A stretch of 64,000 nt of DNA from Pseudomonas sp. 7SR1 (GCF_900156465.1 NZ_LT707064.1:3070501-3134500), one strand, 5' to 3'; positions 29,991 through 40,126 are shown, numbered from the stretch's first letter. A program made the numbers and translations. The notes: a model not told the origin generated them from the letters alone.

Positions 29991-32741
29991 TCAGGCGCTG
30001 ACACGCGCCTCGCTGGCCAGACGGTCGATGGCATTGTCCAGATCCTGGAGGGCGGCGGCAGCTTTCGGGTCCTGTTGCTTGAGCAGGGTTTCGCTGCGCT
30101 GGCAGGCGGCACGCAACTGGGGGACGCCGCAGTAGCGTGTCGCGCCATGCAGGCGATGCACCCGTTCGATCAGGGCATTGTGGTCGTTGGCTTCGTTGGC
30201 CTGGCGAATCGCTTCGCGGTCGGCCTCCAGGGAAGCCAGCAACATGGCCAGCATGTCCGCCGCCAGGTCCGCCTTGCCGGCGGCCAGGCGCAGGCCTTCC
30301 TCGTGGTCCAGCACCAGCAGCTCGCCGCTGCCCTGGGCTTCATGGCCCCGCTCCGGCGTCTGGTTGCGCAAGGCCAGGCCAGTCCATTTGAGCACTACCT
30401 GGGCCAGCTGGCGCTCGCTGATGGGCTTGGTCAGGTAGTCGTCCATTCCACTTTGCAGCAACGCGCGTTTCTCGTTGGCCATGGCATGGGCGGTGAGGGC
30501 GACGATGGGCAGTGGCGTGCAGTGCCGCTCGCTTTCCCACTGACGGATCGCCTCGGTGCTCTGGCGGCCGTCCATGCCGGGCATCTGGACATCCATCAGG
30601 ACCAGATCGAAAGTCTCCTTCTGCACGGCCTTGACCGCGGCATAGCCACTTTCCACCGCCAGCACCTTGGCCCCCATGTCCTCGAGCAGGGTTTGCACCA
30701 GCAGCAGGTTGGCCGGGTTGTCGTCCACGCACAACACCTTGGGGGCGCGGCTGGCCACGGGTTCGCTGGGTTCGCTGCGGGGCGGGCGCGGGTTGATCAG
30801 GTCGGACAGAGAGCGACGCAACTTGCGGGTGCAGGCCGGCTTGGCCTGCAGCTGGCTGTGGGGGTTGGGCACCGAGAGGTGGTACAGCGTCTGTTCGGTG
30901 GTAGGGCACAGTACCAGGACCTTGCAGCCCAGGTGCTCAAGGTCCCAGACATGCTGGTTGAGGCGTTCCGGCGGCATGTCGTTGCTGGTGATGCCCAGCA
31001 CGGCCAGGTCGATGGCCTGGTCGGTCTGGTGGGCGATGGTCACGCCGTTGGTCAGGCTCTCCAGGGTATTGAATGGCGTGACTTGCAAGCCACAGTCTTC
31101 CAGCTGGTGCTGCAGGGCCTGGCGCGCCAGTTCGTGATTTTCCAGCAGGGCCACGCGACGGCTCAGCAACGGTGGGCCGGGCAGGTCCTCGGCGTCGTCA
31201 CGGGTCTTGGGCAGGCGCAGACTGATCCAGAACTCCGAGCCCTCGCCCGGTGTGCTGTCGACGCCGATTTCGCCGCCCATCTGTTCCACCAGGCGCTTGG
31301 AAATCACCAGGCCCAAGCCGGTACCGCCCGGTTGCCGGGACAATGAGTTATCGGCCTGGCTGAAGGCCTGGAACAGCGCCCGTACGTCCTGGCTCGACAG
31401 GCCGATACCGGTGTCCTGGATGCTGATGCGCAGTTGCACGCTGTCTTCATGCTCGTCTTCGAGCATGGCACGGGCGACGATGGTGCCTTCGCGGGTGAAC
31501 TTGATGGCATTGCTTACCAGGTTCGTGAGGATCTGCTTGAGGCGAAGGGGGTCGCCCACCAGCGACAGCGGGGTGTCCCGGTAGACCAGGCTCACCAGCT
31601 CCAGCTGTTTGGCGTGGGCGGCGGGCGCGAGGATGGTCAGGGTGTCCTGCAACAGGTCGCGCAGGTTGAACGGAATGCTGTCGAGCACCAGCTTGCCGGC
31701 CTCGATCTTCGAGAAGTCGAGGATCTCGTTGATGATGCCCAGCAGGCTGTCAGCGGATTTCTCGATAGTGCCCAGGTAGTCGAGCTGGCGCGGGGTCAGC
31801 TCGCTTTTCTGCAGCAGGTGCGTGAAGCCCAGGATGCCGTTGAGCGGCGTACGGATCTCATGGCTCATGTTCGCCAGGAATTCGGACTTGATCCGGCTCG
31901 CCTCCAGGGCTTCCTTGCGGGCCAGGTCCAGCTCGATGTTCTGGATCTCGATGGTCTCCAGGTTCTGGCGCACGTCCTCGGTGGCCTGGTCGATGCTGTG
32001 CTGCAATTCCTCCTGGGCATTCTGCAGGGTGCCCGCCATGCGGTTGATGCCCGATGCCAGTTCATCCAGTTCCTGGCTGCCCAAGGGGGGCAGGCGGGTT
32101 TCCAGATGACCGTCCTTGAGTTGTGCCACGGCTTGCTTGATCTGGCTCAACGGCCGGTTGATGGTACGGCCCATGCGCAGGGCCAGCAGCGCGGTCAATC
32201 CCAGGCCGGCGGCGATCAGCAGCAGGCTGGCGAACAGGCTACGGTAGCCGCGCAACAACATGCCGCTGTGGGACAGCTCCAGTTCGACCCAGCCCAGCAG
32301 GCGGTCGGCCTCTTCGGGGATCAGTTCGCCGGCCAGGTTGCGATGCTTGCCGAATACCGGCAACAGATAGCGGGTGGCATCGTTGCCGGTGCGCTGCAGC
32401 AACTGGGTGCTGTTGCCTTCCGGCGCACGGTTGAGCATGGTCGGGCCGGCATGGGCCAGCGGTGTGCGGTCGGGCGCGAGGAAGGTCACGGCACGCACGT
32501 CCGCCTGTTCCAGGGACTGGGTGGCGATGCGTTCCAGCAGGTCGGTCTCCTGGCGGCTCATGGCCGGGGCGACCAATGGTGCAAGCTGTTCTGCGATCAT
32601 TTCGCCGCGTTGCAGCAACTGGGCGTGCAGGTCAGATTGCTGCATCCAGGTGAAATAGCCCCCCAGAACCAGCGCCATCAGGCTGGTCGGCAGCAGGGTC
32701 AGCAACAGTACGCGGCCTTTGATTCCCAGTTTCTTGAGCAC
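29991..32741 (-). CDS. gacS: Hybrid sensor histidine kinase GacS
   Basis: Global sensor that, through GacA and Rsm small RNAs, controls secondary metabolism, biofilm and exoproducts. It is 916 aa from GTG at 32741, six bases after GGAG; upstream codons extend the frame but do not match GacS. TM1 is about 8-30, then a periplasmic domain to about 165, TM2 about 168-188, and HAMP. The kinase motif is NMSHEIRTPL with His294. It continues with an ATPase domain (TNLVSNAIKFT, TGIGLS, GGTGLGLVIS), a receiver with Asp in VLMDVQMPGMDGR, and a C-terminal phosphotransfer domain with HRLHGATRYC. All phosphorelay residues are intact. Confidence 0.96.
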   Translation of the reverse strand: MLKKLGIKGRVLLLTLLPTSLMALVLGGYFTWMQQSDLHAQLLQRGEMIAEQLAPLVAPAMSRQETDLLERIATQSLEQADVRAVTFLAPDRTPLAHAGPTMLNRAPEGNSTQLLQRTGNDATRYLLPVFGKHRNLAGELIPEEADRLLGWVELELSHSGMLLRGYRSLFASLLLIAAGLGLTALLALRMGRTINRPLSQIKQAVAQLKDGHLETRLPPLGSQELDELASGINRMAGTLQNAQEELQHSIDQATEDVRQNLETIEIQNIELDLARKEALEASRIKSEFLANMSHEIRTPLNGILGFTHLLQKSELTPRQLDYLGTIEKSADSLLGIINEILDFSKIEAGKLVLDSIPFNLRDLLQDTLTILAPAAHAKQLELVSLVYRDTPLSLVGDPLRLKQILTNLVSNAIKFTREGTIVARAMLEDEHEDSVQLRISIQDTGIGLSSQDVRALFQAFSQADNSLSRQPGGTGLGLVISKRLVEQMGGEIGVDSTPGEGSEFWISLRLPKTRDDAEDLPGPPLLSRRVALLENHELARQALQHQLEDCGLQVTPFNTLESLTNGVTIAHQTDQAIDLAVLGITSNDMPPERLNQHVWDLEHLGCKVLVLCPTTEQTLYHLSVPNPHSQLQAKPACTRKLRRSLSDLINPRPPRSEPSEPVASRAPKVLCVDDNPANLLLVQTLLEDMGAKVLAVESGYAAVKAVQKETFDLVLMDVQMPGMDGRQSTEAIRQWESERHCTPLPIVALTAHAMANEKRALLQSGMDDYLTKPISERQLAQVVLKWTGLALRNQTPERGHEAQGSGELLVLDHEEGLRLAAGKADLAADMLAMLLASLEADREAIRQANEANDHNALIERVHRLHGATRYCGVPQLRAACQRSETLLKQQDPKAAAALQDLDNAIDRLASEARVSA

Positions 32742-33070
32742 ACTTGTCTCCTGCATCCAGCGGTCAGATCGAACTTGCACGCATCCGGCATGCAATACCT
32801 GCGCAGTGTAGCGATTTGCGGGCGGGCAATCTCCGTAAAATTCATGCGCGTCTCGTATCCGTACTGCCGGGCAATTGTCCACGGCGATAAACGGCGCTGG
32901 CGTCTGGGGGCAGGGTCAAACTCGCGATGATCCGTGGGCAGCCAGACCATGTGTCACTTCCGGCTCGCTATTGACCATCGGTCGGGACTGTCGATCTTGA
33001 CAGGTGTGGGCTTCTTTTCTGTTTTTTAAGCTCGGTGTCGTTGAGTTATTAACTACCTGAGGAGAAAGAC
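32742..33070. other. Intergenic region between gacS and an orphan gene
   Basis: Divergent promoters for gacS and for the plus-strand orphan gene. A consensus -35 TTGACA is at 32997-33002, and an AT-rich stretch near 33022-33030 is a possible -10. I see no gene, riboswitch or strong hairpin. Confidence 0.5.
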
Positions 33071-33469
33071 ATGAACACCCTGAGCGACAAAGAAAGGATG
33101 AAAGCTATAAAAGCTGCTCCCAGGCTTGATGCGAAAGGCTCAATAACCATCACGCTTAATGGGCAGGTCACCAAAACTGAGGACGTTTATATTCTGGATC
33201 AGCCCGATAACTCCATTGTCGGGGTTATAGGAGAGGATAAAGGTATTGTCATCGTGCAGTTCAGCTCTCTGACGGCGCCGGGTACCTATGAGATCAAGAA
33301 ACATAATATCTGGATACAGATGTCGTTCCACGGTTTCTCAGGGGCAGCAAACACTGGAGACTTGACCCTTGAGACCATCGAGATAAAAAACAAATACAAA
33401 GGTCGTTTTGACGTGAAAACCGTGGATCACCAGAAAGCTGATGGGGTATTTGACGTACAGAAGGTATAG
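33071..33469 (+). CDS. Orphan beta-rich protein of unknown function
   Basis: I do not recognise the family. It is 132 aa and has a strong ribosome site (CTGAGGAGAAAG) before ATG at 33071. Predicted beta-rich and hydrophilic, with no signal peptide, membrane helix or cysteine. The segment APGTYEIK…GDLTLETIEIKNKYKGRFDV has the rhythm of lipocalin-like or immunoglobulin-like sandwiches, where GTY and GxFxV mark strand ends. Its composition is clearly AT-richer (many AAA, ATA, GTT codons) than gacS and cysM on either side, which suggests acquisition. It sits alone between conserved neighbours. Confidence 0.75.
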   Translation: MNTLSDKERMKAIKAAPRLDAKGSITITLNGQVTKTEDVYILDQPDNSIVGVIGEDKGIVIVQFSSLTAPGTYEIKKHNIWIQMSFHGFSGAANTGDLTLETIEIKNKYKGRFDVKTVDHQKADGVFDVQKV

Positions 33470-33708
33470 GTCTGGCAGTCGCGGACAGGTGGACTGGTTC
33501 CATGGGAGAGGTTCCCAGCCAGACTTGCTTCACCTCCCCGTGTTCGCGAGGTCGGCGATAGCTCGCAGCCCGGCGGGATCAAGCCCTGTCTCTCCATCTC
33601 ATGACCCGCTTATTCCCATAAGCCATAACCACCACACTTTGCGTGATATGGCCTGGCAACGTTTGCCGGTATGATAGGCGCCCCCGCAGCCCGGATTGCG
33701 AATACGCC

Positions 33709-34611
33709 ATGACATTGCAGTACCCCACCATCGCCGATTGCGTCGGCAACACCCCGCTGGTCCGTTTGCAGCGCCTGCCTGGCGCCACCAGCAACACGCT
33801 TTTGCTCAAGCTTGAAGGGAACAACCCGGCGGGTTCGGTCAAGGATCGGCCGGCGCTGTCGATGATCACCCGGGGTGAACTGCGTGGACAGATCCGGCCC
33901 GGCGACACCCTGATCGAGGCGACGTCCGGCAATACCGGTATCGCCTTGGCCATGGCGGCGGCCATCAAGGGTTACAAGATGATCCTGATCATGCCCGACA
34001 ATTCCAGCGCCGAACGCAAGGCGGCGATGACCGCCTACGGTGCCGAATTGATCCTGGTGTCCAAGGACGAAGGCATGGAAGGCGCCCGGGACCTGGCCGA
34101 GCGCATGCAGGCCGAAGGGCGTGGCAAGGTGCTGGATCAATTCGCCAACGGCGACAACCCCGAGGCCCACTACACCAGCACCGGCCCCGAGATCTGGCGC
34201 CAGACCGGCGGCACCATTACCCATTTCGTCAGTTCGATGGGCACCACCGGTACCATCATGGGCACTTCGCGCTACCTCAAGGAACAGAATCCGGAGGTAC
34301 AGATCATTGGTCTGCAGCCGATGGAGGGCTCGGCCATTCCGGGCATTCGTCGCTGGCCCGAGGAATATCTGCCGAAGATCTACCAGGCCGATCGCGTGGA
34401 CCGCATCATCGACATGGCCCAGAGTGAGGCCGAGGACGTGACCCGTCGGCTGGCCCGGGAAGAGGGTATTTTCTGCGGCGTGTCTTCGGGCGGTGCCGTG
34501 GCGGGCATGCTGCGCTTGTCCAAGGAAGTTGAAAACGCGGTGATCGTGGCGATCATCTGCGACCGGGGCGACCGTTACCTGTCCACCGGCATTTTCGACG
34601 CGCCCAACTGA
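33709..34611 (+). CDS. cysM: Cysteine synthase CysM
   Basis: PLP enzyme that makes cysteine from O-acetylserine with sulfide or thiosulfate. It is 300 aa from ATG at 33709. [12 protein letters not shown] carries the PLP lysine (about Lys45), [10 protein letters not shown] and the phosphate-binding GTTGTIMGT loop. The arginine-containing GIRRWPEEY segment distinguishes CysM from CysK. Its stop overlaps the rlmD start (ATGA-like TGATGG). Confidence 0.94.
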   Translation: MTLQYPTIADCVGNTPLVRLQRLPGATSNTLLLKLEGNNPAGSVKDRPALSMITRGELRGQIRPGDTLIEATSGNTGIALAMAAAIKGYKMILIMPDNSSAERKAAMTAYGAELILVSKDEGMEGARDLAERMQAEGRGKVLDQFANGDNPEAHYTSTGPEIWRQTGGTITHFVSSMGTTGTIMGTSRYLKEQNPEVQIIGLQPMEGSAIPGIRRWPEEYLPKIYQADRVDRIIDMAQSEAEDVTRRLAREEGIFCGVSSGGAVAGMLRLSKEVENAVIVAIICDRGDRYLSTGIFDAPN

Positions 34612-35981
34612 TGGCCAGGCATGAAAGAGGCCTGCGCTTCCAGCCCAGCGGCGGAAGCCGGGCCCCCCAGGTGCCCTCCGGCAAAAAGCAGCGCTTGAGC
34701 ATCGAGCGCCTGGCCAACGATGGCCGGGGTATCGGCTTTGTCGATGGCCGTACCTGGTTCGTCATCGGTGCCCTGGCCGGCGAGGAGGTCGAGGCTCGGG
34801 TGCTCGGTGCCCATGGCAAAGTGGTCGAGGCGCGCACCGAGCGCGTGTTCCAGACCAGTGAACTGCGCCGCCCGGCAGCCTGTGCCCACGCCGGTCAATG
34901 CGGAGGCTGCAGCGTCCAGCATTTGCCCCATGAAGAACAGCTCGCCCTGAAACAGCGCATGCTCGCCGAGCAGTTGTCGCGGGTGGCCGGCGTCGAACCC
35001 GAGGAGTGGGCCGCGCCGCTGAGCGGGCCGGAGTTCGCTTATCGACGTCGCGCCCGGGTGGCCGTGCGCTGGGATCAGAAAGCGAAGAAGCTCGAGGTGG
35101 GTTTGCGTGCGGCCGGCAGCCAGGACATCGTTGCCATTGGCGATTGCCCCGTGCTGGTACAGCCCTTGCAGCCGATCATGAGCCGCCTGCCGGATATGCT
35201 CAGGCGCCTGAGCAAGCCCCAGGCGCTTGGCCATGTGGAGTTGTTTGCCGGCTCGTCCCTGGCGGTGTTGCTAAGGCACATGGCACCACTATCGGAGGCC
35301 GACCTGACGATCCTCAAGGATTTCTGCGCGTTCCATGAGGCCCAGTTGTGGCTTCATGGAGAGGGCGAGCCGCAACCGGCGGAGCCCGGCCAGACCCTGG
35401 GTTATCGCCTGGATCCCTGGGGCCTGGAGCTGGCCTATCGACCGGGGGATTTCATCCAGGTGAACGCCGGCATCAACGAGGCGATGATTGCCCAGGCCTT
35501 GCAATGGCTGGCGCCTCGGCCCGAGGAGCGGGTGCTGGATCTGTTCTGTGGCCTGGGCAATTTCGCCTTGCCACTGGCCAGGCAGGTACGCGAAGTCGTC
35601 GCCGTCGAGGGCGTGCAGGTCATGGTGGATCGGGCTGCGGCCAACGCGCTCAGCAACAATTTGCATAACACTGCCTTTTTTCAGGCCGATTTATCCCAGC
35701 CGCTGGCGGGTGCCGAATGGATCGGCGAAGGCTTTTCTGCGGTACTCTTGGACCCACCCCGTGACGGTGCTTTCGAGGTGGTGCGCAAGCTGGCCTCCCT
35801 GGGCGCCGGACGGTTGGTATATGTATCGTGCAACCCGGCAACTTTGGCCCGGGACACGGTCGAATTGATCAAGCAGGGCTACCGGTTAAAACGTGCCGGG
35901 ATTCTCGATATGTTTCCTCAGACGGCGCATGTCGAGGCCATGGCGTTATTTGAAGCGAGCCAGGATGGCTTGTCCGACTGA
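34611..35981 (+). CDS. rlmD: 23S rRNA (uracil-1939-C5)-methyltransferase RlmD
   Basis: SAM-dependent methylation of U1939 in 23S rRNA. It is 456 aa. An N-terminal TRAM-like domain precedes the [4Fe-4S] cluster cysteines [10 protein letters not shown] and the later GDCPVL. SAM binding is [14 protein letters not shown], and the catalytic Cys is in [13 protein letters not shown]. Its start overlaps the cysM stop by one base. relA follows after about 100 bp. Confidence 0.94.
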   Translation: MARHERGLRFQPSGGSRAPQVPSGKKQRLSIERLANDGRGIGFVDGRTWFVIGALAGEEVEARVLGAHGKVVEARTERVFQTSELRRPAACAHAGQCGGCSVQHLPHEEQLALKQRMLAEQLSRVAGVEPEEWAAPLSGPEFAYRRRARVAVRWDQKAKKLEVGLRAAGSQDIVAIGDCPVLVQPLQPIMSRLPDMLRRLSKPQALGHVELFAGSSLAVLLRHMAPLSEADLTILKDFCAFHEAQLWLHGEGEPQPAEPGQTLGYRLDPWGLELAYRPGDFIQVNAGINEAMIAQALQWLAPRPEERVLDLFCGLGNFALPLARQVREVVAVEGVQVMVDRAAANALSNNLHNTAFFQADLSQPLAGAEWIGEGFSAVLLDPPRDGAFEVVRKLASLGAGRLVYVSCNPATLARDTVELIKQGYRLKRAGILDMFPQTAHVEAMALFEASQDGLSD

Positions 35982-36082
35982 CCCGTTCGTGCCAACCCGC
36001 TACAGTCCTGGGCGGAAGCACGGACAACGAAGGTCAGCGATGTTGACGCATTGAATCTGCGTCATAGGGAAGGTAAGTAAAG

Positions 36083-38329
36083 ATGGTACAGGTGAGAGCA
36101 CACCAGCCGATCAACACCGACGGCAGTATCAATCTCGAGGCTTGGCTCGATCACGCGGTCAGCATCGACATGGCGTTGGATCGCGAAGCCTTGAAGCAAG
36201 CCTGCGAGTTCGCTCGCGAGGCGGAACAGCAACACAATGCGGCGAAGAACCTCTGGTCCGAAGGCACCTCGAGTTTTCATACGGGCCTGGAGATTGCCGA
36301 GATCCTCGCCGACCTCAAGCTCGACCAGGATTCCCTCGTGGCCGCGGTGCTGTACCGCGGCGTTCGCGAAGGGCAGATCCCGCTCCCGGTGGTCAGCCAG
36401 CGCTTCGGTGCGGTGGTCGCCAAGCTGATCGACGGCGTGCTGCGCATGGCGGCCATCAGCGCCAGCCTCAGTCCGCGCCATTCCATGGTCCTGGGTACCC
36501 AGGGCCAGGTAGAGAACCTGCGCAAGATGCTCGTGGCCATGGTCGACGACGTGCGCGTCGCGTTGATCAAGCTGGCCGAGCGGACCTGTGCGATCCGTGC
36601 GGTGAAGTCCGCCGACGACGAGAAGCGCAATCGCGTCGCCCGGGAAGTGTTCGACATCTATGCCCCCCTGGCCCACCGTCTCGGCATCGGTCACATCAAG
36701 TGGGAGCTGGAGGATCTGTCCTTCCGCTACCTGGAGCCCGACCAGTACAAGCAGATCGCCAAGCTGCTGCATGAGCGACGCCTGGACCGTGAGCGTTTCA
36801 TCACCGATGTGATGACCCAGCTGCGCGAAGAATTGCAGGCCACCGGCGTGGAAGCCGATATCAGCGGCCGGGCCAAGCACATCTATTCGATCTGGCGCAA
36901 AATGCAGCGCAAAGGGCTGGAATTCAGCCAGATCTACGACGTTCGCGCTGTTCGCGTGCTGGTTCCGGAAATGCGCGATTGCTACACCGCCCTGGGGATC
37001 GTCCATACCCTGTGGCGACACATTCCCAAGGAGTTCGACGACTACATCGCCAACCCCAAGGAAAACGGCTATCGCTCGCTGCACACTGCGGTGATCGGTC
37101 CCGAAGGCAAGGTACTGGAGGTGCAGATCCGCACCCACGCCATGCACGAGGAAGCCGAGCTGGGTGTCTGCGCGCACTGGAAATACAAGGGCACCGACGT
37201 CAAGTCCGGCTCCAACCACTACGAAGAAAAGATTTCCTGGCTGCGCCAGGTCCTGGAGTGGCACGAGGAACTGGGTGATATCGGCGGCCTGGCCGAGCAG
37301 TTGCGGGTGGATATCGAGCCGGACCGGGTCTACATCTTCACCCCCGACGGGCATGCCATCGACCTGCCCAAGGGTGCGACGCCCCTGGACTTCGCCTACC
37401 GGGTCCACACCGAGATCGGCCATAACTGCCGTGGCGCCAAGATCAACGGGCGGATCGTACCGCTCAACTACAGCCTGCAGACCGGTGAACAGGTCGAGAT
37501 CATCACCAGCAAGCACGGCACGCCGAGCCGTGACTGGCTGAACCCGAACCTGGGCTATATCACCACGTCGCGGGCTCGGGCGAAAATCGTCCATTGGTTC
37601 AAGCTGCAGGCTCGCGACCAGAACGTCGCCGCCGGCAAGACCTTGATCGAGCGCGAGCTCAGTCGCCTTGGCCTGCCGCAGGTGGATTTCGACAAGCTGG
37701 CCGAAAAGGCCAACATGAAGACCGCCGACGACATGTTCGCCGCCCTCGGGGCCGGGGACCTGCGCCTGGCGCAACTGGTCAACCTGGCCCAGCAACTGGT
37801 GGAGCCGGAGCGTGGCAACGAACAACTGGAGCTGATCCCGCGCAAGGCCACTGGCTACAAGCCGGGCAAGCGCGGCGATATCCAGATCCAGGGGGTCGGC
37901 AACCTGATGACCCAGATGGCCGGCTGCTGCCAGCCGTTGCCGGGGGATGCGATCGTCGGCTACATCACCCAGGGGCGCGGCGTGAGCATTCACCGCCAGG
38001 ACTGTGCCTCGGTGCTGCAACTGGCCGGCCGCGAGCCGGAACGGATCATCCAGGTCAGCTGGGGCCCGGTGCCCGTGCTCACCTATCCGGTGGATATCAT
38101 CATTCGCGCCTACGATCGCTCCGGGTTGCTGCGTGACGTGTCTCAGGTGCTGCTCAATGAGCGGATCAACGTGTTGGCGGTCAACACCCGTTCGAACAAG
38201 GAAGACAACACCGCACTGATGTCCCTGACCATCGAGATTCCGGGGCTGGATGCGCTAGGCCGCCTGTTGGGGCGGATTTCCCAGTTGCCGAACATCATCG
38301 AGACCCGGCGTAACCGGACACCAGGTTAA
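36083..38329 (+). CDS. relA: (p)ppGpp synthetase RelA
   Basis: Ribosome-bound stringent-response enzyme that makes (p)ppGpp from GTP/GDP and ATP when uncharged tRNA accumulates. It is 748 aa. The N-terminal pseudo-hydrolase domain has VAAVLYRGVREG where bifunctional enzymes keep an HDxxED motif, so it is synthesis-only. The synthetase domain (about 230-360) has YDVRAVRVLV and GYRSLHTAVIGPEGKVLEVQIRT-type motifs. TGS follows (VYIFTPDGHAIDLPKG), then the conserved-cysteine domain (MAGCCQPLPGD … HRQDC), and a C-terminal ACT domain. Start at 36083 is preceded by AGGTAAG. Confidence 0.95.
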   Translation: MVQVRAHQPINTDGSINLEAWLDHAVSIDMALDREALKQACEFAREAEQQHNAAKNLWSEGTSSFHTGLEIAEILADLKLDQDSLVAAVLYRGVREGQIPLPVVSQRFGAVVAKLIDGVLRMAAISASLSPRHSMVLGTQGQVENLRKMLVAMVDDVRVALIKLAERTCAIRAVKSADDEKRNRVAREVFDIYAPLAHRLGIGHIKWELEDLSFRYLEPDQYKQIAKLLHERRLDRERFITDVMTQLREELQATGVEADISGRAKHIYSIWRKMQRKGLEFSQIYDVRAVRVLVPEMRDCYTALGIVHTLWRHIPKEFDDYIANPKENGYRSLHTAVIGPEGKVLEVQIRTHAMHEEAELGVCAHWKYKGTDVKSGSNHYEEKISWLRQVLEWHEELGDIGGLAEQLRVDIEPDRVYIFTPDGHAIDLPKGATPLDFAYRVHTEIGHNCRGAKINGRIVPLNYSLQTGEQVEIITSKHGTPSRDWLNPNLGYITTSRARAKIVHWFKLQARDQNVAAGKTLIERELSRLGLPQVDFDKLAEKANMKTADDMFAALGAGDLRLAQLVNLAQQLVEPERGNEQLELIPRKATGYKPGKRGDIQIQGVGNLMTQMAGCCQPLPGDAIVGYITQGRGVSIHRQDCASVLQLAGREPERIIQVSWGPVPVLTYPVDIIIRAYDRSGLLRDVSQVLLNERINVLAVNTRSNKEDNTALMSLTIEIPGLDALGRLLGRISQLPNIIETRRNRTPG

Positions 38330-38344
38330 GCGCAGTCCGAAAAA

Positions 38345-38366
38345 GTGGGAGCGAGCTTGCTCCCAC
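38345..38366. repeat. Solitary REP palindrome
   Basis: GTGGGAGCGAGCTTGCTCCCAC, between relA and mazG. Confidence 0.85.
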
Positions 38367-38393
38367 AGGACTTTTTTGTGATGGGATGGATTG

Positions 38394-39227
38394 ATGTACA
38401 GCCTCGAAGACCTGCTCCACTTGATGAACCGTCTGCGGGACCCCCAGTACGGTTGCCCGTGGGACATCAAGCAAACCTACGCGACCATCGTTCCCCATAC
38501 CTTGGAAGAAGCCTACGAAGTCGCCGATGCCATCGAGCGCGGCGACTTCGATCACCTGCAAGGCGAATTGGGCGATCTGTTGTTCCAGGTGGTGTATTAC
38601 AGCCAGCTGGCCCGGGAAGAAAACCGCTTTGAATTCGCCGGTGTGGTCGACAGCATCACCCGCAAGCTGATCCGGCGCCATCCTCACGTATTTCCCACCG
38701 GCGATCTCTACGCGCCGCTGGATGTACCGCGCCTGAGCGAGGAGCAGGTCAAGCATCGCTGGGAGCAGATCAAGGCTGAGGAGCGGGCTGAAAAGGCCTG
38801 CGCTCCGGAGCAGTTGTCACTGCTCGACGATGTGCCAGCGGCCCTGCCGGCGTTATCCCGGTCGGCGAAGCTGCAGAAACGGGCGGGCCAGGTCGGTTTC
38901 GACTGGCCGGGTCCACTGCCGGTGCTGGACAAGGTTCGCGAGGAGCTGGACGAAGTGCTGCAAGCCATGGCCGACAATGACCCACAAGCCATTGGCGAGG
39001 AGGTCGGCGACCTGCTGTTCAGCGTGGTGAACCTGGCCCGTCATCTCAAGGTCGATCCGGAAACCGCACTGCGCGGCGCCAATGGGAAATTCGAGCGGCG
39101 TTTTCGATTTATCGAACAGGCATTGCGCGACACCCACCGTCCCATGGAAGATTGCACCCTAGAAGAATTGGACGCCTTGTGGGGCGAAGCCAAACGTCAG
39201 GAAAAGAATTTGCCCAGCTGCGGCTGA
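38394..39227 (+). CDS. mazG: Nucleoside triphosphate pyrophosphohydrolase MazG
   Basis: Hydrolyses NTPs to NMP and pyrophosphate, cleaning the nucleotide pool; in E. coli it modulates (p)ppGpp-dependent survival. It is 277 aa from ATG at 38394 (a TTG immediately before is not needed). It has two MazG repeats, LEEAYEVADAIERGDFDHLQ…GDLLFQV and EELDEVLQAMADNDPQAIGEEVGDLLFSV, each with the E-E-x-x-E / E-x-x-D metal signature. It lies downstream of relA, the usual Pseudomonas order. Confidence 0.94.
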   Translation: MYSLEDLLHLMNRLRDPQYGCPWDIKQTYATIVPHTLEEAYEVADAIERGDFDHLQGELGDLLFQVVYYSQLAREENRFEFAGVVDSITRKLIRRHPHVFPTGDLYAPLDVPRLSEEQVKHRWEQIKAEERAEKACAPEQLSLLDDVPAALPALSRSAKLQKRAGQVGFDWPGPLPVLDKVREELDEVLQAMADNDPQAIGEEVGDLLFSVVNLARHLKVDPETALRGANGKFERRFRFIEQALRDTHRPMEDCTLEELDALWGEAKRQEKNLPSCG

Positions 39228-39253
39228 GGCCGTTGCCTAAGTGAGTAAGCACC

Positions 39254-39793
39254 ATGAGCCTTTCCCTTCGCGACCAGTTGCTCAAAGCAGGGCTGGTCAA
39301 CCAAAAGCAGGTCAAGCAGGTCGGCAAAGAGAAGCAGAAGCAGCAGCGCCTGGCCCACAAGGGCCAGATCGAACTGGACGACTCCCAGCAGCGCGCGGCC
39401 CAGGAGGCCATGGCGGAGAAGGCGCGGCGTGACCAGGAGCTCAATCGCCAGCAACAGGAAAAGGCCGAGCAGAAGGCCCGTGCCGCCCAGATCAAGCAGT
39501 TGATCGAAGTCTCGCGCCTGCCGAAGCTGACCACCGATGATTACTACAACTTTGTCGACGACAAGAAGGTCAAGCGTATCTCGGTCAACACCCTGATGCG
39601 TAACAAGCTGAGCAGCGGCTCGCTGGCGATCGTCCATCATGCCGGCGGTTATGAAGTGATCCCCCGCGAAGCGGCGTTGAAAATCCAGGAGCGAGATCCC
39701 AAGCGTATTGTGCAGCTCAATACCCAGACCGAAGAAGTGGATGCCGACGATCCGTACGCGGCGTATCAGATTCCGGATGATTTGATGTGGTGA
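39254..39793 (+). CDS. DUF2058 protein (YaiL-like)
   Basis: It is 179 aa. The N-terminal half (about 15-90) is a Lys/Gln/Glu-rich coiled-coil, rich in QKQ and EKQKQ; the C-terminal half (about 95-175) is compact with DYYNFVDDKKVKRI. It matches the DUF2058 architecture; the function is unknown, although the basic coiled-coil fits nucleic-acid or ribosome association. It lies 26 bp after mazG and so is probably cotranscribed. Confidence 0.87.
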   Translation: MSLSLRDQLLKAGLVNQKQVKQVGKEKQKQQRLAHKGQIELDDSQQRAAQEAMAEKARRDQELNRQQQEKAEQKARAAQIKQLIEVSRLPKLTTDDYYNFVDDKKVKRISVNTLMRNKLSSGSLAIVHHAGGYEVIPREAALKIQERDPKRIVQLNTQTEEVDADDPYAAYQIPDDLMW

Positions 39794-39825
39794 GCCGGAC
39801 GCAATATCAGTTGAACTGAAACACA

Positions 39826-39923
39826 AAACCTGTGGGAGCGAGCGTGCTCGCAATAGTGGTTATCAGTGCCCCATATGGCGACTGACACTCCGCTATCGCG
39901 AGCACGCTCGCTCCCACAGGTTT
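39826..39923. repeat. Inverted REP pair (REPIN)
   Basis: AACCTGTGGGAGCGAGCGTG and its mirror CACGCTCGCTCCCACAGGTT with about 37 bp between. The arms are the longest and best matched of this family in the window. Located between convergent genes. Confidence 0.92.
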
Positions 39924-39931
39924 TTCGTTGT

Positions 39932-40126
39932 TCAGGATTCTGCCGTCTCCCGCGAGCGCAGCATTTCCTCGCGCTCCAGCTCCGCCTTGTAGCTATGGGC
40001 GTCTGTCTCCGAATGGAACATCCCCACCAGCAGATCCTGCTGATGCACATCCCAGATCCGGATGCCGGCGGCAATGGCTTCGTGGGACATGTGGGCATCA
40101 TCGCGTTCAATTACTTTCACAGTCAT
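39932..40126 (-). CDS. Small conserved hypothetical protein
   Basis: I do not recognise a function. It is 64 aa from ATG at 40126; an upstream TTG at 40141 would add five residues but weakens the ribosome context. GGAG is nine bases upstream of the ATG. It reads MTVKVIERDDAH, then a short central beta/alpha region and a charged C-terminal helix (YKAELEREEML). No signal peptide or cysteine. Such ORFs are common in pseudomonads. Confidence 0.65.
   Translation of the reverse strand: MTVKVIERDDAHMSHEAIAAGIRIWDVHQQDLLVGMFHSETDAHSYKAELEREEMLRSRETAES

Noticed and set aside
29172..31346. A 724-aa plus-strand open frame opposite gacS and ldhA
   Set aside because: Low-complexity Gln/Gly/Ala sequence typical of antisense frames in high-GC DNA; no ribosome site or motif.
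36062..38020. A 652-aa minus-strand open frame opposite relA
   Set aside because: Antisense shadow of a highly conserved gene; it has no independent support.
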